Origin: Lutraria lutraria
Taxonomy: Eukaryota; Mollusca; Bivalvia; Venerida; Mactridae
Reading direction: 5' to 3'
NCBI GenBank assembly: GCA_964023205.1
Contig: OZ026833.1
Location: 2,510,176 to 2,574,175, forward strand
DNA: 64,000 nucleotides
The notes beneath the pieces are model-generated. The model was not told the origin of the DNA. It saw nothing but the letters and a program-made list of their open reading frames with translations, and did no database searches. Shown here piece after piece: positions 1-11,564 of the stretch. The position numbers were made by a program, and so were the translations under genes. Position 1 is the stretch's first letter. Every line of letters starts with the position of its first letter.

Positions 1-598
1 GTAAGTTTTTTTTTGGGGGGGGGGGGGTAATTTGCCGCAAATAAAACTATCGTAAGTGGTCATCAAAAATCACACCAAATCCTGCCATAAGATGAAATTA
101 TACCAATAAAATCGACACCCGCATGTCAGATAAAGTCAATGAACAAGACCACGCTCAAAATTACGTACGATCAACGAAAATATCAACCTCTACCACAAAT
201 GGCACCTGTGGTCGTTCCCACTACGCTCACACTAACCTATGTGTGGATTGGAAAGGAACGACAACTCTGGGTAGAGACTGCGAAAATATATCATCCACGA
301 ATGTCGTATTTACCGGGACAAACGAACGACATAAAGTGAAGTCTAGATATTGTTCACGTGTTTTGAGACAACCCTCAGTTCTTAACGGTATTGGAAGTGG
401 TGGCCTTAAATATGGTGAACAACTTTGTATATACATGTACACCCTTGTCAAGTCCTTTTGTAAGTATTTGCGAACTGAACTTGTTCTTAGTAAAAACGTT
501 TTTTTATTAGAAATGGGTCTTGAACTTTCGAAAGTTTATATCCTGTTCAGTTTCTGAGAAATCAGCGCTCATATAATAACAGTGTAATACGGTTTGAT
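1..598. repeat. 5' flank of copy A, shared by all three tandem copies
   Basis: No convincing gene. The window opens with a T run followed by a G run (about 7-27). From about 60 on, the sequence is related to 14440-15240 before copy B and 22960-23580 before copy C, for example the shared blocks near 130-180, 14500-14560 and 22985-23030. The duplication unit therefore includes upstream sequence, and its 5' limit for copy A may lie outside the window. The plus-strand ORF at 123-557 lies in this flank and has no recognisable domain. Confidence 0.6.
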
Positions 599-604
599 CA
601 CGTG
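599..604. promoter_or_regulatory. CACGTG E-box upstream of copy A
   Basis: CACGTG sits inside TGATCACGTGA about 83 bases before the copy A ATG. Copy C has the same E-box inside a 12-bp palindrome, and copy B has a different palindrome at the matching place. A shared block, AACAGCTTCACTG, follows in all three. Position and palindromy suggest a promoter or 5'UTR element; binding is inferred. Confidence 0.4.
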
Positions 605-686
605 ACATTACATGAGTTAAACAGCTTCACTGATGCGTTCATTCTAAATCATGAATCTTAGATCGTTTCGTATACAATAGAACGAT

Positions 687-3600
687 ATGAAGATTCTGAC
701 TTATTTTTCTATGATTTGTGGATTATCCACTGTGGGTGAGTAATTTACTATTTCCAAAAAATTTACTGGACTCTGCTTATTTGACAAGAACGCTTTTGTT
801 CTTCATATTATTGGTTAATACAATGTATTTTAAATATTCAACCAGGGACTCTACTTTACAAATGTAATGAAATATAGAGTCCCTGATTAAACTGGGCTCT
901 GAGTAAATAGGTTTAATCATAGGGTCATGTTACATTGAAAAAATATAACAAAACAAAGTAATATATAGACTATAGATATATATCTATTATTGTGTTTCAA
1001 ATGGGCCAGACCTCTACGGTTGATTTACATAAAACAAAATTTTTGCGTCTTTCAATACTATAAACTTTTTTTTTCATTTCTTTCTTTCTTCAATGTACAA
1101 GCATTTACATTATTCATAATACCAATATATACAAACAATAGCAGATTCAGTTTTTGCATAATTCAGGTACATGAAGAGTTTTAATGTATAACACACAAGC
1201 CACTATACATGGAAGATAAGGCCTTAAAAGAATGTAATATTAATAAAAACTGTATTTCTTTGTAATGCTATTTATAAGTGAAGAGTTTAGATCGTTCTTT
1301 GCACATGGAATAGTATATATCGTTTTAATCATATTCATGTCCGTATTGAATGATGGATGTTGTTTTTAAATGAATGGATCTCATTCAATTATAAAAATCT
1401 CGTATTTGTTATTTATTGAGGCAATGTGTTTAAATAATGTTTAAATATGTTATAGTGTGGTAACATTGGCGTACACCGCATTATATAAATAAATACTATA
1501 AACTTACAATTTGAGAAAAAGATAGGAAACAAAGTTATAGGTAATCAGAAATACCATAATATTATATAAATAACACATATAGCTTTGTAGGTAACAGTAA
1601 AAATGTCTGCCTGAGGAAAGTACAGTCACCCAAGGCCGAAGGCCGAGGGTAACAGTACTTTCCGAGGGCTGACATTTTTACTGTGACAGTAAAAAATACT
1701 GTTACAAATTTACTATTAACCCGTGACTTATAAGAAAATACTGTTAAAAATTTACTATTACCCTGTAACAGTAAAAAAAAATTCAGTTACGTGGTACCAT
1801 GAATGTAACAGTAAAAATGTTCTCTGTTTGCCTATGGGAAATTAACATTACGAAAAAAGTGAGGGGTAATAATAATTATTATTAATATTTGTTCATGTTT
1901 AGGACGTGATATGCCTAAAATAATGTCTCTCAATTGTATTTGTCCGCAGCTTGTGTAGGTGAATATGGATTTGACTATAGTTACTATGATGGTAATGGTA
2001 CATTTGGCGATCAAAACGGAGTAGAAGTTCTTAGTGAATGTGGTAAGTGAAATTGATTCTTTGATATATTTTGTGGCTCTCGGTATCTACTAACGCGGAG
2101 GCATAAAATGGTAATATTGCCCGTCCGTTCGTCAGTACGAGATTAACTAGATTTCACCGTACAATTTATGTCGCCTTGATAGTTAGACTGTGGTTGCCTT
2201 TGATCATTCCCAATCCAACCATTTGATTTCGCCTAACCTGGAATTGACCTTGACCTTGAATTGGATGTACAACATTTTAATGAGTCATTTCTCCATGAAC
2301 TAGATCTTGTTTACTTCAATCCCTTATTGTCAAATATTTGAAGAATTCTTTAATTAAACTGACGCGGAGACATACAGTAGTAATCTTGCCTGTCCGTTCG
2401 TCTGTACGATATTAACTAGATTTTACCGTACAATCTATGTCGCCTTGATAGTAAGACTGTGGTTGCCTTTGATCATTCCCAATCCATCCATTTCGCATAA
2501 CCTGGAATTGACCTTGACCTTGAATTGGATGTACAACATTTTAGTGAGTTATTTCATCTTGTTTACATCAATCCCCGTTTAGGTCTAAATCATTCATAGC
2601 AAAACAGTATAAGATCTTGAACAATATTTTCCTTCTATCGTGTCTACGTCACTTAACATTATCATATGTGATCATTTAAGCATGGACCCCGTTGGAAATA
2701 AGTATTGTAATTTATACAGAACTTTCACGGGTTATCCTGTGCGATGCCATGTCTATTGTCTGTTGTTATCAAAATCTGTGATATATAATTTCAAGCAATA
2801 TCTTTGTGATAATGAATTTCTGTGATATTTGAAAAATTCTTTAACTAAACGCCATGTTATATTTAGTATTTGTATTACAGAATAACAACATTTGTGATAC
2901 ATTTTGTATGTAGTAATGATATGTTTAGCTCTGTGATTGTTGTATAAAATTTATATTATCATGACATGTTGCACAAATAAAATATTACCTTATTACTGTA
3001 AATCTGGGATGAGTTTCTTTTATTTCTCAATTGTCTTGATTTTTGCTCGGTTTTAGATGAGTACAGATGTTCAGACGGACGATGTATCAAGAAAGGTTGG
3101 CTGTGTGATGGTATCACTGACTGTGAAGATGGATCTGATGAAATTGGATGTGGTTTGTATTTTAACATATGATAAAGTTAGAGATTAGTTATTTTAACAA
3201 ATAATAAAACCAGAGCTTAGATAGTTTAACAAGTAAAAAGATAGAGATTAATTATTTCCACAGATAAGTTAGAGATTGAATGTTTTGACAGAGGATAAAT
3301 TATTTTGACGGACAAACTGAAAGCTAGAAATAAAATTTTAACAGATGAAAAAGCTAGACTTTAACAGATAATAAAGCTAAAACTTAATAATTTTGACACG
3401 GATGGTAATGTTGGATATAGATTATTTTGACAGATAAAAAAGTTAGAGATCAATAATTATTTTGACAGAAAATAAAGTTAGAAATTAAATATTCAAGTAG
3501 ATTGATTATTTTGACAGATAAATCTTGGGATATATTACGTTGACAGATATAAAGCTATACATAAAAGATATTAACAAATAGAATAGTCAGAGATTAATTA

Positions 3601-6600
3601 ATGGCAGTCGTTCATAACGACATTGATAACTTTCTTTTTCAGCACCAGGTTTGATCTGTCGGTCAAATCGAAAACTGAACATTCTGGCGGATGATAAATT
3701 GTGTGACGGCAACACAGATTGTGACGATGGGTCCGATGAGAATAGATACAACTGTGGTAAGGTTGTCATCACATTTTGTATTTTATACACAGATATACAT
3801 TTATGAATCTGAATGCTACTAATAGTGTTTCACACGCACTAATATATATATACCACCATGAGTGTTTAACACACTGATATATGCATGCTACAATGAGTGT
3901 TTAACACACGGATGTATGCATGCTACAATGAGTGTTTAACACACGGATATATGCATGCCACAATGAGTGTTTAACACACTGAAATATGCATGCTACCATG
4001 AGTGTTTAACACACTGATATTTGCATGCTACAATGAGTGTTTAACACACGGATATATGCATGCCACAATGAGTGTTTAACACACTGAAATATGCATGCTA
4101 CCATGAGTGTTTAACACACTGAAATATGCATGCTACAATGAGTGTTTAACACACTGAAATATGCATGCTACCATGAGTGTTTAACACACTGAAATATGCA
4201 TGCCACAATGAGTGTTTAACACACTGATATATGCATGCCACAATGAGTGTTTAACACACTGAAATATGCATGCTACAATGAGTGTTTAACACACTGATAT
4301 ATGCATGCTACAATGAGTGTTTAACACACGGATATATGCATGCCACAATGAGTGTTTAACACACTGAAATATGCATGCTACCATGAGTGTTTAACACACT
4401 GATATTTGCATGCCACAATGAGTGTTTAACACACGGATATATGCATGCCACAATGAGTGTTTAACACACTGAAATATGCATGCTACAATGAGTGTTTAAC
4501 ACACTGATATATGCATGCTACAATGAGTGTTTAACACACTGATATATGCATGCCACAATGAGTGTTTAACACACTGAAATATGCATGCCACAATGAGTGT
4601 TTAACACACTGATATATGCATGCCACAATGAGTGTTTAACACACTGATATATGCATGCCACAATGAGTGTTTAACACACTGATATATGCATGCCACAATG
4701 AGTGTTTAACACACTGATATATGCATGCCACAATGAGTGTTTAACACACTGAAATATGCATGCTACCATGAGTGTTTAACACACTGATATATGCATGCCA
4801 CAATGAGTGTTTAACACACTGAAATATGCATGCCACAATGAGTGTTTAACACACTGATATATGCATGCCACAATGAGTGTTTAACACACTGAAATATGCA
4901 TGCTACAATGAGTGTTTAACACACTGAAATATGCATGCCACAATGAGTGTTTAACACACGGATATATGCATGCCACAATGAGTGTTTAACACACGGATAT
5001 ATGCATGCCACAATGAGTGTTTAACACACTGAAATATGCATGCTACCATGAGTGTTTAACACACTGATATATGCATGCCACAATGAGTGTTTAACACACT
5101 GAAATATGCATGCTACCATGAGTGTTTAACACACTGATATATGCATGCCACAATGAGTGTTTAACACACTGAAATATGCATGCTACAATGAGTGTTTAAC
5201 ACACTGATATATGCATGCCACAATGAGTGTTTAACACACTGATATATGCATGCCACAATGAGTGTTTAACACACGGATATATGCATGCCACAATGAGTGT
5301 TTAACACACTGATATATGCATGCCACAATGAGTGTTTAACACACTGAAATATGCATGCCACAATGAGTGTTTAACACACTGATATATGCATGCCACAATG
5401 AGTGTTAAACACACTGATATATGCATGCCACAATGAGTGTTTAACACACTGATATATGCATGCCACAATGAGTGTTTAACACACGGATATATGCATGCCA
5501 CAATGAGTGTTTAACACACTGATATATGCATGCCACAATGAGTGTTTAACACACTGATATATGCATGCCACAATGAGTGTTTAACACACTGATATATGCA
5601 TGCTACAATGAGTGTTTAACACACTGATATATGCATGCCACAATGAGTGTTTAACACACTGATATATGCATGCTACCATGAGTGTTTAACACACTGATAT
5701 ATGCATGCCACAATGAGTGTTTAACACACTGAAATATGCATGCTACCATGAGTGTTTAACACACTGATATATGCATGCCACAATGAGTGTTTAACACACT
5801 GAAATATGCATGCCACAATGAGTGTTTACCACACTGATATATGCATGCCACAATGAGTGTTTAACACACTGATATATGCATGCTACAATGAGTGTTTAAC
5901 ACACTGATATATGCATGCCACAATGAGTGTTTAACACACTGATATATGCATGCCACAATGAGTGTTTAACACACTGAAATATGCATGCCACAATGAGTGT
6001 TTAACACACTGATATATGCATGCCACAATGAGTGTTTAACACACTGATATATGCACGCCACAATGAGTGTTTAACACACTGATATATGCATGCTACAATG
6101 AGTGTTTAACACACGGATATATGCATGCCACAATGAGTGTTTAACACACTGAAATATGCATGCTACAATGAGTGTTTAACACACTGATATATGCATGCTA
6201 CAATGAGTGTTTAACACACTGAAATATGCATGCTACCATGAGTGTTTAACAAACTAAAATATGCATGCCACAATGAGTGTTTAACACACTGATATATGCA
6301 TGCCACAATGAGTGTTTAACACACTGATATATGCATGCTACCATGAGTGTTTAACAAACTGAAATATGCATGCTACCATGAGTGTTTAACACACTGATAT
6401 TTGCATGCTACCATGAGTGTTTAACACACTGATATATGCATGCTACCATGAGTGTTTAACAAACTGATATATGCATGCTACAATGAGTGTTTAACACACT
6501 GAAATATACCTTACCGTTTTATTTTATAGTTGTTTTTGTATTATGTATTACTGACGTAAGTTTTTATATTGATCATCATTGCAGAAACTGGCTGCTACAG

Positions 6601-9600
6601 AGGTATAACAGCACCTGTTAACTGTTCAGGAGTCATCCGGTGTTACCGATTGGCTGCTGTTTGTGATGCAGGATTTTCCTGTGATGGCAATATAACCAGT
6701 GAAACATATAAATCAGAATGTGGTGAGTTGATTACATAAATATCATACGTCCAAAAACAATAAGGTATGAAAGTTGAAACTATTTTCGTTTTTTTTCTCA
6801 ACGTTAGTTGTAGGCATGATTCGTCCTAAGTAGTTTCGCACTTCAAATTTTGTCGTTTGGTGGACGCCAAAAATAGATAACCTCAGCCTATATAATGCAA
6901 ATAAGCCATAGAGATTCTAACTAATATTTCACGATAAACGCTCCAGAACTCTGTTTCCATAAGTCGATATATCGATATATAAAATATATTGGATATTATT
7001 GGATTGTATTGTTATATCATTCATTGGGGGTGTCACAATTTATCATTTTCCCCTGAAGGACAAGGATGTTTACTATGTAGTATTCGGTGTACTTTAATGT
7101 AATGTCTTAGAACATAGAAAACAGACACGGGCGAAAAAATGGAATGAATGGCGCACAAAAAGAACCTAAACGAACACGCAAGGAACGCAGCACAAATATG
7201 ACCAAGTTACACTTCAATATACAGAAGTATGTTTTTTTTATATTCAGAAAGCACCAGATGTGTTTGTGGATATTGTTTTTGTGCTAAAGAAACATTTCGT
7301 TGCTCTAGAAGTAACCAATGTATTCCTAAAGAACAAGTATGCGATGGAAAAATTGACTGTGCGGATAGAACAGACGAAACTAACTGTCCAGGTACTCCTC
7401 ATAACAAAGAAAAGATATAATGTTTTATTATCTAGTTTCATCATCGTTGGCATGAATAATATTGCTTATGCTTTGCAAAAATTATATAAGATCTAATATC
7501 TTATAGAATTAACATGAACGTATTTGTAATATTTAAGCGTTTTGAAAAAGGATCAAAACTTTATCAAGCCAGCCGCTTATGTACTAAAATGATACATTTT
7601 CAGGACAGTGTGGTGAATTGCTTGGATTGGATCAATCGACTGTCAAAAGAATAAATGTTCCTTATAAAAGTCGTGCTGAGAGCAGTGATGGAAATGTTAT
7701 TTTACGAAGAGATACACTGGACTCATCGGATAAATCTGTCTACGTGTTTTATCATACATCCTCTGACGTTTCTGGTTTGATGTGGTCTTGGTACGATTCA
7801 TACAATTTTGACAATATGTTAGGCTCCGCAAAGACTCGATATCGTTGTATTCTGGACACTGTCATAATATACGGCGGCGTGGTGTACTGTCATTCACATA
7901 ACGGTTTCTATGATACTAAAACAATTTCATATACGTTAATGTTTGATATCAAGAATGGAGATTTATTACACTCAAAGTTATTCATGAAGGAAAATGTTAA
8001 ATTTGAATACTTGGTCGATGACTCTCAGTTATGGGTAGCGTATATTCATAACGGCGTCACATTTCTGGACCAACTTGATTCAGAAACCCTCATGATATTG
8101 CGCTCAATACGTACCCCACTTCATAAAGATGGCGTATACAGTAACTTGATAATGGTATGTGGCAAGGTGTATGCATTACGATTCTACACTGACGAAATTT
8201 ACGTGACGGATGCGTTTGATATCGATGATTCAGAGAATGTTTATCCTGGTAAAACATATCTAAATCCGAATCCAGAGAAGGGGCATATACTTTGGTCTAC
8301 ACATGTCAACCCGTCACTAAATGAAATGTTCCTGAAAGGAAAAGATTTTCCTAATACACAATTTAAGATATCATTGGACACTTGTAGCTCCCGTTTCTCC
8401 TCATACAATCTAAATATAATAAACAATACTTTCTTATGGTCGATGCGACAATACACGAAAGAACGCATGCGACAAAAAGTTGATATCTTAGAAAAGCTGT
8501 ATAATATGACTGAACAAAATAGTGCTTCAAGCTATGCGGATTCGCTTTCTCAATGTTTTGATCACAACTGTGCATTGACAAGTCCATCTTCGAACTTGCA
8601 TTGCAAAATTGACCACGTACTTCGAAGCATTGAAGTTTTATCGCATATTGTGCGACCATCAGGTCCAAGCGATACACATATTCTAGATTTCAAATTAAAC
8701 ATGGGCAAGTTACTTCAACAAAAGTTCAGTCGACACATAATAGATAAAATTGTAGAATTAAATGGAACTATCATAGAATCATTTGACAGTTTAAGGGGTA
8801 GTATTTCTAAATATTTCACTACGGTAGCTCGTTTCGACCGCGGAAAATCTTACGCCGATATTGATTTTATACATGGGCGGTTAAAAAAGTTTAAGAGTGA
8901 AGTTACTGGTATGACCAGTAGTCTTGGGCATACTCTTAGTGCATTGGGCGGGGCAGCTATAGGCTCAACATCGGCAGAGGTCGCTGATAAAGCAGCAACG
9001 CTGGCAATGACTATAGCGGCAAATTTGAACCCACTAAAGATTCTGTTTGATTCAGGTGGTGCAGTTGAGATTAAGAAAGCTGTAGACGCATTAGCAAAGG
9101 CAACTGCAACACTTGCAAGGTCAATCAAAGTAGTGGCTGTTACATTGCCTAAACTGAGCAATGAATTATTACGCCTTAACAGACAGATGTCAATAAACAT
9201 AAGAAAACAAGAAAATATTAAGCGTATGTTCATTTCTGGGTACCACCAAAAACTAACAGACATAGAATCATTGCCTGAAAATTACATGCTGGATTTCTTG
9301 AAAGAATATCAAAGTTACGACCCGATATTTTCGCGAGGAATGTTTGCTAGCGCAGGTGCTCTGCTTGAAGAAACTATTGAACTATTATGTGAACTCATAT
9401 ATGCTGGGGATTCAACTGCATCGGCGATCGCTCAAACAGTAATCACTTCAGTGACAGATTGTCTAGGAACTAAGGCACTCGCGAATAAACTGATTGAAAC
9501 AAATGAGGAAATGTATGATAACCAATTTGAACTGATAGAAGCCATGGCAAGTTTTGTAAGGGCAACTATAAGCATGAACGCAGCATCACAGATCGCCAAC

Positions 9601-10692
9601 ACAACTTCAAGGCAGCTCGCTCTTAAAAAAAAACTTTTCCTTAATACGCTTGAGGGAAGACTATTTGGTTTTCACGTGTACGTTACAACAAAATCACATA
9701 TCTGGGGTTTTGTTAGGGACGCTTGTAATTTGATTGAATATCAGAATTACGGAATTACTATCAGTCTGTGTGGTAATATCATGTTTGATCAAACTTCTCA
9801 TAAGTTTGATGATCTAGTCGCATACAAATTTGATAAGGATGTCTGCTCCAATGACGTTTCAGTTAAATATTACGACATCCCAGCTGCAGTAAGAAATAAT
9901 GAATCAAATTATGAGCTTCCTCTTGGTACCATTGACCTTGGTCGTCTGTATGCTGGCAAAGAGGTGACATTTCAAGTTCCAAATAAGGACTGGCTTATTG
10001 ACAATGGATGGTTTGATGTAAAAGACAGTGAAACTGGCCATTTTGTTCAGTCTTTTGAACTGATTCTACCACCAATATTTAGGGGTCAGCCTTCTGAGGC
10101 TACAGTGCATACTGTCGCCAATATGGACGGTAACAATCGTATCTACCCAGATCGACAGCGTTACATATTTTTCTCCAGATCACATAAGAAAATCGTACCT
10201 GTCCAATATGATTTCAGATATTCCAATGGATATTCGTCTTGTGCAAGTGGAACTATTTTGGAGAACCCGTACAACTTACAAGATTGTGACCAAATAGAGC
10301 GGCCATGTGTCATATCCGAAGGCACAATGGATCTGACTCATTACCCCTCTATTTTTGCTAGGTGGAAGCTGAGGGCTTTTATTGCAGGTAACTCAAAACT
10401 TGTTCGACCGGACCCTGTAGGAGTGTTCGGTCTTAAAGCAAGACTTAGAATATGTCACGCGTCGTCGCGCAATCTCCCTATGATTGAAGCAGGAGTTCCA
10501 TTTGGCGCGCCGATTACCTCTTCGTCTTGTTGTGGTGATCACAATAAAATTATGAATTCCAGAATAAATCGTTGTGACCGATGCCCAGTTGGGTCATGCC
10601 CCAATATTGAAGGGTATTACTGTGACAGAAATTGTTCGAATGTTCAAACATCTTCTAGTCATGGTGAGGGAGCACCAATCATTATCGGGTGA
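687..10692 (+). CDS. Secreted LDLa-olfactomedin-helical mosaic protein, copy A
   Basis: Seven exons: 687-735, 1950-2042, 3057-3152, 3643-3756, 6585-6722, 7248-7391, 7604-10692. All introns are phase 1 and the frame is open, giving about 1240 aa. Residues 1-16 are a signal peptide ([17 protein letters not shown]). Then come a Tyr/Asp-rich segment (17-47), LDLa 1 (about 48-79, with [13 protein letters not shown]), a degenerate LDLa-like module with fewer Cys (80-117), a six-Cys module (118-163) and LDLa 3 (164-211). The last exon starts with an olfactomedin-like domain (about 214-470; [14 protein letters not shown] and [11 protein letters not shown] fit the family), followed by a helical region (about 490-880) and a C-terminal domain ending in a CC/C-x2-C cluster (about 1184-1224). 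No membrane anchor is evident, so it is probably extracellular. LDLa and olfactomedin modules usually bind proteins or ligands with calcium. The ligand is unknown, and I do not recognise the helical and C-terminal parts. Confidence 0.85.
1591..1687. mobile_element. Foldback element in intron 1 of copy A
   Basis: GTAACAGTAAAAATGTC at the left end is mirrored on the right by GACATTTTTACTGTGAC, with further inverted pairing inside (GAGGAAAGTAC against GTACTTTCC). Further GTAACAGTAAAAA motifs follow to about 1820. The matching intron of copy B (15319-15796) lacks it, so it probably arrived after duplication. It is a short non-autonomous inverted-repeat element with no coding capacity. Confidence 0.5.
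2090..2590. repeat. Dispersed repeat, two tandem copies in intron 2 of copy A
   Basis: Two adjacent related units begin near 2092 (CTAACGCGGAGGCATAAAATG) and near 2360 (CTGACGCGGAGACATACAG). Both contain the stretch around GACTGTGGTTGCCTTTGATC and end near the TTGACCTTGACCTTGAATTG motif. Copy C has a single unit at 24295-24560 and copy B has none. The remaining intron 2 sequence to 3056 shows nothing recognisable. Confidence 0.6.
3170..3600. repeat. AT-rich degenerate minisatellite in intron 3 of copy A
   Basis: Loosely repeated units of about 30-35 bases follow the pattern GATAAAGTTAGAGATTAATTATTTTGACA with many substitutions. The same family fills intron 3 of copy B (16200-16580) and is greatly expanded in copy C (25085-26330). 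The repeat therefore predates the triplication. Confidence 0.6.
3857..6507. repeat. 35-bp minisatellite, about 76 units, intron 4 of copy A
   Basis: A nearly perfect tandem array with a 35-base period. Each unit contains ATGAGTGTTTAACACAC followed by ATATATGCATGC. Recurring variants (GATATATG or GAAATATG; CACTG or CACGG; GCCACA, GCTACA or GCTACC) are shuffled along the array, as expected from unequal exchange. Since 35 is not a multiple of three, a minus-strand ORF inside it repeats with a 105-base period and is an artefact. One relic unit remains in copy B (near 17155) and a few degenerate units in copy C (26940-27060). Confidence 0.95.
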
Positions 10693-10857
10693 TAATCTGT
10701 GACTGATCATCATGGGAGAATTCAGTCAGGTGTTATTAATCACTGCATACAAACACTCATAAAAGACTTGTTATATATAGACACGACTATTCGTGTTTTT
10801 CTTACTTTTGTCAATGATATGTTGAGTCTTGTTGACATGTTGTCATTACGATGTTGA

Positions 10858-10863
10858 AATAAA
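10858..10863 (+). terminator. Poly(A) signal AATAAA of copy A
   Basis: AATAAA lies about 165 bases after the stop codon. The same GAAATAAA context, followed by a GACTAC(A/G)TTAG block, occurs at the matching position after copy B. Confidence 0.6.
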
Positions 10864-11548
10864 AAACGACTACGTTAGTAAGCATTTAAATGGTTTCACT
10901 AAATGTTATTTTTGTGGCAATTAGCATAGTCTGTACGTAAAATATATGGTAATCTGGCTGGAAAATTTAAATTTACTATTCAATTACTTTACAATAAATC
11001 TCCAACGAAACTTCATACATCAGTTTTTTGTTTTATTTCCTGACATTGTACGGGTAGTAGATTTTTCTGGATGAAAGTAAACAGTAATTATCACAAACTT
11101 GAATGTACAGAAAGCATCACACATATGGCTTTATTTTTTTATAAATAATTGAAAATAAACGCGAGTTTAGGATGTACCGTTAACCTGTGACAGAAACCCT
11201 CCGAATAAAGGTCATCCTGTGAATAAATGACATTCTGTCAAAAGCCGTCATTGGCTATTTAGAACAAAATGATCTCATACTAGATAACATTTATCAAATA
11301 AGCGTGGGTCCCTGCTTTCCTTCTTAAAGTTTTCAATAACGGTATACCGTGCACACTACAACGACAGCGAAGTTCTCGAAAAGCGAACACATTTAAGAAG
11401 GAAAGCCGGTACCCGTAAATTGGACAGCCGAATCACAGAAATAAGGCTTTCTCGCATATCAAGCTACCACATACACCCGATGATACAGAATCGTTGATTG
11501 TCACATTTTACAACAAGAACGTTCTATTGAACTTGGGTAAAATATCAA
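10864..11548. other. 3' flank of copy A, no gene seen
   Basis: Related to sequence after copy B (21481-22060), including a degraded CAGTCAAACCTG-type element at about 11185-11290 (CCTGTGAATAAATGACATTCTGTCAAAAGCCGTC region). No coding sequence is recognised on either strand. Confidence 0.5.
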
Positions 11549-11554
11549 TTTATT
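11549..11554 (-). terminator. Poly(A) signal for the kringle gene remnant
   Basis: AATAAA on the minus strand, 11 bases beyond the TAA that ends the kringle exon. The spacing is short but the orientation fits a 3' end. Confidence 0.4.
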
Positions 11555-11564
11555 TTACTTTAAG

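Noticed and set aside
123..557. 144-codon ORF at the window start
   Set aside because: It lies in the flank shared by the three copies, is not kept open in the flanks of B or C, and has no domain.
5301..5501. Minus-strand ORF with a repetitive protein ([16 protein letters not shown] type)
   Set aside because: It is translated 35-bp minisatellite with a 105-base period; no start context, splice sites or domain.
3857..6507. Regularly spaced repeats resembling a CRISPR array
   Set aside because: Units are directly adjacent with no unique spacers, and the array lies in an intron of an animal gene.
8850..9263. Long minus-strand ORFs opposite the large exons (also 19226-19927 and 29079-29717)
   Set aside because: They are antisense shadows of the helical region; no domain, and the sense frame is clearly the conserved one.
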